This document shows positions 26,168 through 33,644 of a DNA stretch of 64,000 nt, piece after piece; the stretch's first letter is position 1, and each line of letters opens with the position of its first letter. Made by a program: the position numbers and the translations under genes. Source of the DNA: Pseudalkalibacillus sp051842935 (lineage in GTDB: Bacteria; Bacillota; Bacilli; Bacillales; Fictibacillaceae); contig NZ_JBPXRR010000001.1 in NCBI RefSeq assembly GCF_051842935.1, positions 1,674,001 to 1,738,000 of the forward strand, read 5' to 3'. The notes beneath the pieces were generated by a model, which worked only from the letters and a program-made list of their open reading frames with translations, was not told the origin of the DNA and ran no database searches.

Positions 26168-26196
26168 ATTTTATCGGAAGTCGATAGGATTGTCAA
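26168..26196 (-). promoter_or_regulatory. consensus promoter of tRNA-Arg
   Basis: On the minus strand a perfect TTGACA (26196-26191), 17-base spacer and TAAAAT (26173-26168), 27 bases before the tRNA. Confidence 0.88.
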
Positions 26197-26211
26197 CAGT
26201 GTTTTTAATGG

Positions 26212-26248
26212 AAAAAAGAACGTCATCCCTTGGGTGGGCTGACGTTCT
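26212..26248 (-). terminator. terminator of brxB
   Basis: AGAACGTCA at 26217-26225 pairs with TGACGTTCT at 26240-26248; six T follow on the minus strand. It separates brxB from the tRNA promoter. Confidence 0.88.
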
Positions 26249-26259
26249 GAATTGATCGA

Positions 26260-26694
26260 TTAGCAATGTTCTTTGAAGGCTGCCTGAAGCTTTTCGACAA
26301 CCTCGATCGGCTCTGAACCTTCGATTTCATGACGTTCAATCATCGTCAACAACTTGCCGTCTTTTAGTAGTGCGAATGACGGTGATGAAGGCGGGTAGCC
26401 TGTAAAGTAAGATCTTGCTTTTTCCGTCGCTTCTTTATCTTGTCCAGCGAAAACTGTTACCGTATGCTCTGGTTTCACTTCGCTCTTGTGCAGTGCATAA
26501 TTGGCTGCTGGTCGTGCGATTCCACCTGCACATCCACAAACCGAGTTCACGAGTACGAGCGTCGTTCCTTCTTTCGTTAGAGCTGTATCGACTTCATCTG
26601 GAGTCGTCAGCTCCTGGAAACCTGCCTCTTTCGCTTCGTTACGGGCCGTTACGACGACATCATTCATGAAGAAGTTGAAATTCATATTACTCAT
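26260..26694 (-). CDS. brxB: bacilliredoxin BrxB (YqiW)
   Basis: A 144-residue thiol-disulfide protein of the DUF1094/YphP family that removes bacillithiol from modified protein cysteines. The C-G-C active site is at residues 53-55 (SVCGCAGG), exactly where YqiW has it. ATG 26694 is preferred to a start seven codons upstream because it gives the usual family N-terminus (MSNMNFNFFMND). In B. subtilis yqiW lies near yqjA, as here. Confidence 0.92.
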   Translation of the reverse strand: MSNMNFNFFMNDVVVTARNEAKEAGFQELTTPDEVDTALTKEGTTLVLVNSVCGCAGGIARPAANYALHKSEVKPEHTVTVFAGQDKEATEKARSYFTGYPPSSPSFALLKDGKLLTMIERHEIEGSEPIEVVEKLQAAFKEHC

Positions 26695-26715
26695 AATCCA
26701 ACACACCCTTTCCAT

Positions 26716-27242
26716 ATCCCTCTTAATCCTATTTTATTCTGAATCAGGGTTGGAGCGCAAATTTGTGGATTCAATATGACGACTCATACTTATGTATGAG
26801 TCCTCCTTTTTGGATCTTTGGTTTTTCGGGTACTCATAGAGATCTATTCATCCCTATAAAATGAAAAAACCATCAATGATGGTTTTGAATAGGGTCTATT
26901 CGTCCCTAAGAAGGGCAAAAACCGCTGATGATGGGAATGAATAAGGGCTATTCATCCCTATGAACGCAGAAATCAGTCTTGGTGGTAATGAATACGAGGG
27001 ATTGGGCTTAGATCCTTCCCTGAAAACAACAGAACAGCTAGTTTGAGGGCAGGATAACCGCTCTACCCGCAGGAAATCCCCCTAAAACCCGATTTTCGTG
27101 CATGATATCACCTAGATCTGCGCAAAAAAAGAAAGCAAGCACGAGGCTCACTTTGAAAGGGGGTTAGGGGGTATAGAGGTGTTGTATTGGTTATATACCC
27201 CGCTGTCAAATTTTAAAACTAATTTCCAGGATTTTTTTGTAA
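26716..27242. other. 527-bp gene-free region with hairpins and repeats
   Basis: No credible gene. It contains a perfect 9-bp hairpin (GACTCATAC at 26781, GTATGAGTC ending 26802, TTAT loop), three 52-bp repeat units (26844-26996), and an inverted repeat GGGGTATA (27168-27175) against TATACCCC (27194-27201) with an 18-base loop. The stretch 27000-27165 shows no recognised structure. The region marks the left edge of the accessory block. Confidence 0.7.
26844..26996. repeat. 52-bp palindromic repeat, three tandem units
   Basis: CTATTCATCC, CTATTCGTCC and CTATTCATCC begin units at 26844, 26896 and 26948, an exact 52-base period. Each unit closes with a GAATAG- or GAATA-type sequence complementary to its beginning. 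The first unit also holds a perfect inner hairpin, AAAACCATC-AAT-GATGGTTTT. The units are the same family as those at 13036-13138 in the opposite orientation. Confidence 0.82.
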
Positions 27243-28205
27243 TTAATTTAGTGCTTTTTTCAGTGTCTGGACATTTTCTCTCATAATGCTCATATAATCT
27301 TCTCCAGCATCTAGCTGTTCTTCAGTCAGTGACTCCAAATTGCTCAAATAGAGCACTTCTGCATCCACTTCTTTACGGATCATTTCAGCGACATCCGAAG
27401 TGAAGTTTTTCTCGAAGATGATATAGCGGACATCATGTTCTCGGGCATAATCGATGATTTTTTGTGCTTCTTTCTGAGTTGGTTCGTGCGACGGGGACAA
27501 GCCGGAAATGGAAATCTGCTTCAAGCCGTACCGCTCTTCCCACTTCCCATAGGCACTATGGGCGACGATGAATTCTTTTCGTTCCGCTTCCTCTGCTACT
27601 TTTTCAAACTGTCCGTCCAGCTCTTGCAGATCCTTTTTCAAAGTGCCGAAATTCGCTTCGATTTCATCTTTCAACTCAGGGCGTAGCTCGATGATTTCAT
27701 GCTTAATCGTATCAGCCATCTGAATCGCTTGAACGGGATCAAGCCAGAAGTGTGGATCTTCACCCTCATGAGCATGTTCATCATGTTCGCCTTCATGCTC
27801 ACCTTCATCATGATCACTATGGTCCTCATGGGCATCCTCGCCCTCTTCACCAGCATGAATATTTTCCGATGCTTTCACGAATACGACATCCTGTTCATCC
27901 AGGGAGTTTTTCGCTTTATCAATAAAACCTTCGAACCCTGCGCCGTTATAGATCAACATATCCGATTCAGCAATTTTAATCAGTTCTTTCGTTGTCGGCT
28001 CATACGTATGTCCATCCGCACCTGGCGGAATGATCGATTGAACGTCTACGTGCTCCCCACCGATCCGCTCAGCAAAATATTGCAACGGATAGATGGACGT
28101 ATAAATTTTCAATTGAGATCCTTGTTCTTTTTCCGCGTCTGAGCCATCAGGACTGCATCCGGCAATCAACATCGAGAACAAGAGTATGATCGTGAATAAT
28201 CTCAA
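27243..28205 (-). CDS. zinc-binding lipoprotein of an ABC uptake system (ZnuA/AdcA-like)
   Basis: About 320 residues. The true start is taken as TTG 28205, preceded by AAAGGGGAAG; it gives a lipoprotein signal with lipobox LIAGC. The mature protein has the cluster A-1 fold signature and a histidine/aspartate-rich loop (near residues 128-155, such as HEDHSDHDEGEHEGEHDEH) that sequesters zinc. Ligand histidines are visible in DGHTYEPT, DPHFWLDP and VAHSAYG. Neither the permease nor ATPase gene is adjacent, so it must work with components encoded elsewhere. A Zur-like site overlaps its promoter. Confidence 0.88.
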   Translation of the reverse strand: MRLFTIILLFSMLIAGCSPDGSDAEKEQGSQLKIYTSIYPLQYFAERIGGEHVDVQSIIPPGADGHTYEPTTKELIKIAESDMLIYNGAGFEGFIDKAKNSLDEQDVVFVKASENIHAGEEGEDAHEDHSDHDEGEHEGEHDEHAHEGEDPHFWLDPVQAIQMADTIKHEIIELRPELKDEIEANFGTLKKDLQELDGQFEKVAEEAERKEFIVAHSAYGKWEERYGLKQISISGLSPSHEPTQKEAQKIIDYAREHDVRYIIFEKNFTSDVAEMIRKEVDAEVLYLSNLESLTEEQLDAGEDYMSIMRENVQTLKKALN

Positions 28206-28260
28206 TGGTACTTCCCCTTTCGTCTCTTTCCAATTACTATTTAAAATAAAAGCATTCTCT

Positions 28261-28288
28261 ATTATATCGTAACCATTCCGATTTTCAA
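28261..28288 (-). promoter_or_regulatory. promoter with overlapping Zur-like operator
   Basis: On the minus strand TTGAAA (28288-28283), 16 bases and TATAAT (28266-28261) form a near-perfect sigma-A promoter. Positions 28284-28264 read AAATCGGAAT-G-GTTACGATAT, matching the remembered B. subtilis Zur consensus AAATCGTAATNATTACGATTT at 17 of 20 defined bases. Zinc-replete repression of the zinc lipoprotein gene follows naturally. Confidence 0.78.
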
Positions 28289-28317
28289 GCGTTAGACAAG
28301 CTATTTCTTTTTCCAAT

Positions 28318-28352
28318 GTAAAAAAAACAGGATGACCATGCAGTCACCCTGT
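28318..28352 (-). terminator. terminator of the VOC gene
   Basis: ACAGG-TGAC at 28326-28335 pairs with GTCA-CCTGT ending 28351, and eight T follow on the minus strand. It lies twelve bases after the VOC-gene stop. Confidence 0.85.
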
Positions 28353-28363
28353 CTTTCCTATTC

Positions 28364-28858
28364 TTAATATGCACCTTGTGAATACGTCAATTCGTAGCTG
28401 TGTGTGTAAATCTCGAAAATGTTACCGAATGGATCTTCCACGTAAACCATCTTATAAGGCTTTTCACCTGGATAGTATTCGCGAATCGGCATCCGTTGCT
28501 TTCCGCCGTATTCTTTGATTTTCTCCACAATTCCTTCGATATCAGGATCCTGGATACAGAAGTGGAACAACCCAGTTTTCCAATATTCGAAGTTGTTTTC
28601 AGGATTTTCGTTGTGTGGAAACTCGAATAGCTCAACGCCAATCTTGTCTCCAGTCGCTAAATGGGCAATACGGAACTTCTCCCAATCATTCCCGAATACG
28701 TCGCGGCACATTTGTCCAATTGGCGTATCATCGTTCAGAACCTCGGATGGTTCCATAATGACATACCAACCAAAGACTTCTTTATAAAATTTGACTGCCT
28801 CTTCAAGGTTCGGTACAGACAATCCGATATGTGAAAATGTTCTTGGATATGGGTACAT
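28364..28858 (-). CDS. VOC-family (glyoxalase-like) protein
   Basis: A 164-residue vicinal-oxygen-chelate protein with two beta-alpha-beta-beta-beta units. Likely metal ligands are the His in TFSHIGLSVPNLEEAVKFY, the Glu in VELFEFPH, the His in GLFHFCIQD and the Glu in DPFGNIFEIYTH. Enzymatic activity (lyase, dioxygenase or detoxification) cannot be assigned. It is divergent from an HxlR regulator gene and is a likely target of that regulator. GGAGGG precedes the ATG. Confidence 0.8.
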   Translation of the reverse strand: MYPYPRTFSHIGLSVPNLEEAVKFYKEVFGWYVIMEPSEVLNDDTPIGQMCRDVFGNDWEKFRIAHLATGDKIGVELFEFPHNENPENNFEYWKTGLFHFCIQDPDIEGIVEKIKEYGGKQRMPIREYYPGEKPYKMVYVEDPFGNIFEIYTHSYELTYSQGAY

Positions 28859-28893
28859 TTCAATTCCCTCCTAGTTATCTTTTGACATTGATT

Positions 28894-28923
28894 ATTATAA
28901 ATCAGTAAGATTCGTTTATGTAA
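28894..28923 (-). promoter_or_regulatory. promoter of the VOC gene
   Basis: On the minus strand TTACAT (28923-28918), 18 bases and TATAAT (28899-28894). Confidence 0.55.
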
Positions 28924-28944
28924 GAATGCACTTTTTTGTGAGAA

Positions 28945-28962
28945 ACTAACCTTAAGGTAAGT
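28945..28962. promoter_or_regulatory. HxlR-type operator palindrome
   Basis: ACTAACCTTAAGGTAAGT is an 18-bp palindrome with a single mismatched pair, of the ACTTACCTTAAGGTAAGT kind bound by HxlR/YodB-family regulators. It lies just upstream of the HxlR gene and between it and the divergent VOC gene, suiting control of both. Confidence 0.7.
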
Positions 28963-28979
28963 AAGGAGTGGAATAATAC

Positions 28980-29324
28980 ATGAAAAATTCTGTTCAAGTC
29001 GATGATCAAGGGAAACTGAAATGTGCAATCGAATATACATTGAACAAAATCGGCGGCAAGTGGAAAACGGTCATCTTATGGCACCTTGGAGTCGAAGGAA
29101 CCTATCGTTATAACGAATTGAGACGGCTACTTCCCGGTGTGACACATAAAGTTTTGACAGAACAGTTGAAGGAATTGGAGCAGGATGGACTGATCACTCG
29201 AAAGCAATATGATGAGATTCCACCAAGAGTCGAATACTCCATGACGGATAAAGGAATGACCCTCATGCCCATACTCCATGAAATGCATCGCTGGGGAACC
29301 GATAACGGCGAAGACTTCTGTTGA
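28980..29324 (+). CDS. HxlR-family transcriptional regulator
   Basis: A 114-residue winged-helix regulator. The family pattern is clear: KCAIEYTLNKIGGKWKTVIL, then RYNELRRLLPGVTHKVLTEQ (recognition helix) and the wing ending RVEYSMTDKG. Cys15 sits where several redox- or electrophile-sensing members keep a conserved cysteine, so sensing of reactive species is possible. AAGGAGTGG precedes the ATG. The palindrome upstream suggests autoregulation. Confidence 0.88.
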   Translation: MKNSVQVDDQGKLKCAIEYTLNKIGGKWKTVILWHLGVEGTYRYNELRRLLPGVTHKVLTEQLKELEQDGLITRKQYDEIPPRVEYSMTDKGMTLMPILHEMHRWGTDNGEDFC

Positions 29325-29429
29325 TGAGGAATAATGTAATGATAGATGAACGACACCGTTCACCTTTTTATTTACAAAGAGCGGCCTTCGGATTACGCTT
29401 GAAGTATCTAATCTAAAGGGGTGTCTGAA

Positions 29430-29753
29430 GTGGAAAATTCGAATTTCGCCATTGCTCTATATCAACCTAAAGAGGGAAAAGAAGAAGAACTGCTGAAGAT
29501 CATTGAAGGTCACACACCACTATTACGGCGTGAAGGCTTGATTACCGATTTCCAACCTTTGCTGCTCAAAAGTGAGAACGGTACATATTTAGAACTGTTT
29601 CAATGGAAATCTGTCGAGGCAAAAAATCAGGCCCATGAATCCAGTACAGTCATGAAAGTTTGGGAGCATATGATGGAAGTCGCCGAAATGAAAAACCTCT
29701 CTTCACTATCAGAAGCCGACCAATTGTTCCCGAATTTCAACCGTTTAAAGTAA
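29430..29753 (+). CDS. small dimeric alpha/beta-barrel-like protein
   Basis: About 107 residues from GTG 29430, which has AAAGGGG eight bases upstream; an in-frame GTG at 29421 overlaps that ribosome site. The pattern of a strand ALYQPKEGKEEELLKIIEGH and later TYLELFQWKSVEAKNQAH resembles antibiotic-biosynthesis-monooxygenase/YdhR type ferredoxin-like folds. No catalytic residue is evident. It follows the HxlR gene by 105 bases and may share its regulation. Confidence 0.6.
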   Translation: MENSNFAIALYQPKEGKEEELLKIIEGHTPLLRREGLITDFQPLLLKSENGTYLELFQWKSVEAKNQAHESSTVMKVWEHMMEVAEMKNLSSLSEADQLFPNFNRLK

Positions 29754-29756
29754 CAT

Positions 29757-29793
29757 GAAAAAAAAGGACACATAAACCATTTATGTGTCCTTC
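29757..29793. terminator. terminator between convergent genes
   Basis: AAGGACACATAAA at 29764-29776 pairs perfectly with TTTATGTGTCCTT at 29780-29792 around a three-base loop. The minus strand has eight T, so it mainly ends the GNAT operon; it may also stop the + strand gene. Confidence 0.9.
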
Positions 29794-29796
29794 CAC

Positions 29797-30678
29797 TTAA
29801 TTGACCTCCAGTACATACGAATTGAGCGTATGTACTTTTTTAAAGCCAGCCCCTACATATAATCTGCATGCTTGTTCATTGTCCGCATCCACACATAAGA
29901 CAATCTCCTCAAGTTCCTGGAATGAGAACATGAAATCCAACCCTTTCTGAACCAACCGCTTTCCAACACCCTGCTTCCGATACTGAGGTGACACGGCGAC
30001 ATAGTGGATATCTCCTTCGCCAAAAGCAGGATTCGCTTCCACGTAAATGTATCCCTTCAAATCGCCACCATCTTTCTCTACGAACACCTTATTTTCTCGA
30101 TTTTTCCTACCGAGAATGTCAACGGAAGAGAAATACGTATCTTCAAACGTTTCGTCATGTAACCTTTGAAAATCCTCAATCAATGGATCTGACAGTTCAA
30201 CGCATTCTTGCCCGACAGTATCAGAGGTATGGTTCCCTTGAGCGATCTTCAAAATAGCATGTCTGTTACGCTTTTCAGCTGCCAACCATTCCATGAACTG
30301 ATGGGCATTCTGATTTTCCACGTTGTAAAAGCCCACCACCTTTTTCAGATGATCGGAAACTTGTCCATTTAAAAACGCCCACATCAACGTGGCAACTTCA
30401 TGCCAATCTACATGTCGGACAAACGGTCCCCACAATTCACCTTCTCCACTTTCTTTCTCCAGATCGATGCCAAACACACCTACCATTCGGTCATCCTCAA
30501 AGGCAGCGACTAAAGAGGATTCCAACGGTAAATCCGAAAATTCGTTGAGCAAAGTATGTAAGACCTCATCTGTCTGTTCACCACAATAACCGACGTGGTG
30601 ATGTTTTTCTTTGTTTAACTCCGCTATGAAACTTGCCACTTCTTCATAGACCGGACGATTTTGCAAATGGATCATCAT
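29797..30678 (-). CDS. GNAT-family acetyltransferase
   Basis: A 293-residue protein whose C-terminal half is a clear GNAT domain: HYVAVSPQYRKQGVGKRLVQ near residues 223-242 is the acetyl-CoA loop (QYRKQGVG), followed by NEQACRLYVGAGFKK. The N-terminal half resembles a degenerate second GNAT domain. Substrate unknown. Last of three closely spaced minus-strand genes (isochorismatase, methyltransferase, GNAT; gaps of 16 and 15 bases). Confidence 0.82.
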   Translation of the reverse strand: MMIHLQNRPVYEEVASFIAELNKEKHHHVGYCGEQTDEVLHTLLNEFSDLPLESSLVAAFEDDRMVGVFGIDLEKESGEGELWGPFVRHVDWHEVATLMWAFLNGQVSDHLKKVVGFYNVENQNAHQFMEWLAAEKRNRHAILKIAQGNHTSDTVGQECVELSDPLIEDFQRLHDETFEDTYFSSVDILGRKNRENKVFVEKDGGDLKGYIYVEANPAFGEGDIHYVAVSPQYRKQGVGKRLVQKGLDFMFSFQELEEIVLCVDADNEQACRLYVGAGFKKVHTLNSYVLEVN

Positions 30679-30693
30679 TCGAACTCCTTGCTT

Positions 30694-31452
30694 TTATTTG
30701 TGTACCGTCCCTTCAAACGTGATTGGCTGACCATGCGTCTCGGGATATTTTCCATACTCATAACCGGAAGAAATGACGATATTCTCAAACCCGACCTGCT
30801 CCAGGATCGTTTTGAACTCCTCTACCCCGTACCAACGCAATGGAAACTTCTCCAGCTCAGACTGAATCAACGTTCCATCACGCCACTTTTCATAACGGTT
30901 GTGACCAACTGTATACTGGTTGATGTAATCGACTTGCACGGTCTTGTCTTCCAGCGTGATGACATCCCCGTTCGCCAACTCCCACGTTCTTGTCGATACT
31001 TTTCCAAGCGTAATATCCGTTTGTAAGAACACATCGACGATCAACTTCCCACCATGTTTCAGATGTTTGTGGAAATTCTTTAACGCAGCGATCGACTTCT
31101 CCCGCTCATGCAACAGCAAGAAGGTGCCCGTCGGAATGATGATCGCTCCGTATTGGGTGTCCAATGAAAAGGATTCCATTTTTCCATTGAAAAGTGTCGG
31201 GTCTAACCCTCGTTGCTTACAGTTTCTTCGGCAGATGCTGAGCATTTCCTCGGATGAATCGAAGCCATCTACTTGGAAGCCCTTTTCCAGCAGAGGAATC
31301 AAGATCCGGCCAGTCCCTGTCGCAGGTTCGAGGATCGGTCCCTCCACCGACTCGAGACGTTCCAAGTAGAACTCGATATCGCCGAACGAACGGCCGATCG
31401 GCTTATCAATATCATAAATTTCAGATGATAATCGACTATAGTACCCTAGCAT
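30694..31452 (-). CDS. class I SAM-dependent methyltransferase
   Basis: A 252-residue Rossmann-fold methyltransferase. Motif I is ILEPATGTGRILIPLLEKG near residues 40-58, with the acidic ribose-binding FDSSEEML next and HLKHGGKLIVDVF as the post-III strand. Substrate unknown. GAGGGATAC precedes the ATG. It sits between the isochorismatase-like and GNAT genes in what looks like one operon. Confidence 0.85.
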   Translation of the reverse strand: MLGYYSRLSSEIYDIDKPIGRSFGDIEFYLERLESVEGPILEPATGTGRILIPLLEKGFQVDGFDSSEEMLSICRRNCKQRGLDPTLFNGKMESFSLDTQYGAIIIPTGTFLLLHEREKSIAALKNFHKHLKHGGKLIVDVFLQTDITLGKVSTRTWELANGDVITLEDKTVQVDYINQYTVGHNRYEKWRDGTLIQSELEKFPLRWYGVEEFKTILEQVGFENIVISSGYEYGKYPETHGQPITFEGTVHK

Positions 31453-31468
31453 ATGTATCCCTCGTTTG

Positions 31469-32029
31469 TTATTTGATTGTTTGCAAATATTGTTCAGTGG
31501 TCATCACAGTCGCAAATTCCTCATGCAAAGTAGCAAGCGACACATAGTGGACCGTTTCTGGATCTACATTTTTGCCGTTGTGGTCGACCAGTTCATAAGC
31601 AGCAGTCGCATCGGATAACAAGTACGTATCGTACCCGAAGTTTCCGCTCATCCGCGTTGTCGTCGATACACAATGAGGAGTCGTCAACCCTACAATGACA
31701 ACATGTTCAGCGTGTATACTTTGTAAATACTCATTCAGACCTGTTCCGATGAAAGCACTGTTCACATACTTCGTGAACACTTTCTCACTTTCAATCGGTG
31801 CAACGATCTCCTTTATAGTGAATCCTTCCCCTTCATGGTAGAAAACCGAGTCAGGTTTGTCGCTTTTATGCTGGATATGTATGACTTCCCAACCTTTTTC
31901 ACGATACACATCCAATACTTTTCTCATATTCTCTTCCGCATTCGGATTGTTGCGCTCGCCCCATTTCGGGTCGAAAAATGCATTTTGTACATCAACACTC
32001 AACAAAACCTGATTATGTATCATGATCAC
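31469..32029 (-). CDS. isochorismatase-family cysteine hydrolase
   Basis: A 186-residue hydrolase. The catalytic triad can be placed: Asp in LLSVDVQNAFFD, Lys in EKVFTKYVNSAF and Cys in GLTTPHCVSTTTRMS, the nucleophile. Relatives hydrolyse nicotinamide, biuret-like amides or isochorismate; the substrate here is open. Start is GTG 32029 (AAGGGGTTCTT upstream) or ATG two codons later. First gene of a three-gene operon. Confidence 0.85.
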   Translation of the reverse strand: MIMIHNQVLLSVDVQNAFFDPKWGERNNPNAEENMRKVLDVYREKGWEVIHIQHKSDKPDSVFYHEGEGFTIKEIVAPIESEKVFTKYVNSAFIGTGLNEYLQSIHAEHVVIVGLTTPHCVSTTTRMSGNFGYDTYLLSDATAAYELVDHNGKNVDPETVHYVSLATLHEEFATVMTTEQYLQTIK

Positions 32030-32222
32030 AAGAACCCCTTTTCTCTTTTATCTGAAATTTCCCACTTCTTCATCATAAGCAAAAGATGTATATTTGTAAA
32101 TTTATGGACAGCTGCTTACAATCTGATGTGAACCCAAATTTGGACGACTTGGGTACATGTCCATCCAAATTTCTGCTAGTCGCAATATATTAATATGAAA
32201 CCCGAAGAAAGGGGGATGGAGA

Positions 32223-32546
32223 ATGAGTTTATTTTCAAGTGATGGGTGTTGTAAGAAGAAAGGAAAGAAATGTGATTCATTCGGCTGTGAACTCGTTAAA
32301 CGGTTGAATGTCGGGGACAGAGTCCGTATCACATTCGGAGATGATTACTTCTTGATTACGACTACAGACCCTACTTCCACAGCAGCTGTACTGAGATTCG
32401 TTTGTTTAGAAGAAGACATCTGTGCTGCAACATTTATTAGTGAAGACAATGATGGTGACCTGAACCTCCCAGTCACAGTTGACTGCAGAGAGATAAAAGG
32501 GATTCAATATTGGGGCAATACACCTCAAGATAACAGCAGCGAGTAA
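32223..32546 (+). CDS. spore coat CotY/CotZ-like protein (tentative)
   Basis: A 107-residue soluble protein, cysteine-rich at the N-terminus (DGCCKKKGKKCDSFGCE). The centre and end (VLRFVCLEEDICAATF, then LPVTVDCREIKGIQYW) recall the C-terminal part of CotY/CotZ coat proteins, which end CCATLRLL...VTVDLxCxxGIQCL. Most of the cysteines of that family's tail are replaced. GGGGGATGG precedes the ATG. A hairpin terminator separates it from a HipA-like kinase gene on the same strand. The family link is by eye and could be wrong. Confidence 0.5.
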   Translation: MSLFSSDGCCKKKGKKCDSFGCELVKRLNVGDRVRITFGDDYFLITTTDPTSTAAVLRFVCLEEDICAATFISEDNDGDLNLPVTVDCREIKGIQYWGNTPQDNSSE

Positions 32547-32558
32547 CAGAAATTGGAT

Positions 32559-32585
32559 GGGGTGTCTAATCGGCCACCCCTTTTT
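32559..32585 (+). terminator. terminator between the coat-like gene and the kinase gene
   Basis: GGGGTG at 32559-32564 pairs with CACCCC at 32575-32580, followed by five T. The short stem may allow partial read-through into the kinase gene 30 bases further. Confidence 0.65.
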
Positions 32586-32614
32586 AGTTTGAAGATAGAT
32601 TAGGAGGGCAGGCC

Positions 32615-33346
32615 ATGGTGACACCAATTAAAGTCATCAAGGAATTACATGGTTTCACACGTCCACAAATCATACAATTTGATAACGAAAGGCAGTATGT
32701 CGTCAAATTCCAACATTACCTTGGTGGATCAAAATATCTGGTTCGTGAGTATGTTATCGGTAGACTTGCTCAAGAACTGAACCTTCCCATCGTTCAATTC
32801 GATACCATTCAGATACCGAAAAGCTTCATCAGAAAAAATGGAAGACTATTCAAGCATCGATTTAAGCACGGGACACAATTTTGCAGTGAGTATCTAACGA
32901 ATTGTATTGACTTGAACAAATTTAGACCGAATGAACATCAACTCATCAATCGGGATGCAGGACCTAAAGTCTTCGTATTTGATGTATGGACAGGTAACAA
33001 GGATCGACATCGGAAAAATATCCTTTGTCAAAAACTCGAGGACGATCAATACTTCATTCATATAATAGACCACACCCATACGTTTGCGGAAACCAACTAT
33101 CAACAGTTGCATTCAAGTAAAAAACATATACACGATTGGTTACTATCCATTTCAAATTGTAAAGACGCCACATTAACGTTTATCAAACAAATTGAGGAGT
33201 TTCCTGAAGATAAATTAGACGAACTTCTTGAATCCATACCTTCTGATTGGAAAGTCACCGATCAAAAAAAGCAAGCTATAAAAGCCTTTTTAGAAAGATC
33301 TAAAGAACAATTAGCAAAGAACATGAATGCGATACTAGCAACTTAA
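32615..33346 (+). CDS. HipA-like protein kinase domain protein
   Basis: A 243-residue protein with the core of the HipA_2-type kinase family and no HipB partner. An ATP-lysine strand is visible in RQYVVKFQHY near residues 27-36, the catalytic loop is WTGNKDRHRKNIL near 126-138, and the metal-binding Asp is in HIIDHTHTF near 151-159. HipA kinases phosphorylate proteins, in E. coli a tRNA synthetase. AGGAGGG precedes the ATG. With no antitoxin beside it, a toxin role is unlikely; its neighbour resembles a coat protein. Confidence 0.75.
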   Translation: MVTPIKVIKELHGFTRPQIIQFDNERQYVVKFQHYLGGSKYLVREYVIGRLAQELNLPIVQFDTIQIPKSFIRKNGRLFKHRFKHGTQFCSEYLTNCIDLNKFRPNEHQLINRDAGPKVFVFDVWTGNKDRHRKNILCQKLEDDQYFIHIIDHTHTFAETNYQQLHSSKKHIHDWLLSISNCKDATLTFIKQIEEFPEDKLDELLESIPSDWKVTDQKKQAIKAFLERSKEQLAKNMNAILAT

Positions 33347-33369
33347 TCGATATTGTATAACTGCTCAGT

Positions 33370-33405
33370 AAGTACCCTTAGCACTGACAGCTTAGGGTAC
33401 TTTTT
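33370..33405 (+). terminator. terminator of the HipA-like gene
   Basis: AGTACCCT and AGC at 33371-33382 pair with GCT and AGGGTACT ending at 33401 (one internal mismatch); five T follow. Confidence 0.8.
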
Positions 33406-33418
33406 ATCATGGGTGTTT

Positions 33419-33634
33419 TTATTCATGCTCGTCATTTCTATATTCTAAAATGTCTCCTGGTTGGCAATCCAACGCTTTGCAAATTGCCTCCAACGTTGAA
33501 AATCGAATCGCTTTGGCTTTTCCGTTCTTTAAGATAGAAAGATTGGACATCGTTATACCAACCTTTTCGGTGAGTTCTGTTACGCTCATTTTTCTTTTCG
33601 CTAGCATCACATCAATATTAATTATGATTGCCAT
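33419..33634 (-). CDS. yozG: small XRE-type regulator (YozG-like)
   Basis: A 71-residue helix-turn-helix protein: INIDVMLAKRKMSVTELTEK, then VGITMSNLSILKNGKAKAIR and AICKALDCQPGDILEY, the compact Cro/CI-like fold of the YozG/SdpR-neighbour group. ATG 33634 is chosen for the GAGGTGG just upstream. It starts ten bases after the DUF2975 membrane protein gene, the same pairing as yoaS-yozG in B. subtilis, and is probably the cognate regulator. Confidence 0.82.
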   Translation of the reverse strand: MAIIINIDVMLAKRKMSVTELTEKVGITMSNLSILKNGKAKAIRFSTLEAICKALDCQPGDILEYRNDEHE

Positions 33635-33644
33635 AATAACCACC

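Noticed and set aside
26781..26810. Intrinsic terminator on the + strand
   Set aside because: The 9-bp hairpin is perfect and a short T-run follows, but no + strand gene lies upstream. Kept only as a hairpin in the intergenic description.
26844..26996. CRISPR array
   Set aside because: The whole 52-base unit is conserved rather than alternating repeats and unique spacers, only three copies exist and no cas gene is in the window.
32615..33346. HipAB toxin-antitoxin system
   Set aside because: No HipB-type gene is adjacent; the XRE gene at 33419 is on the other strand and pairs with a DUF2975 membrane gene.
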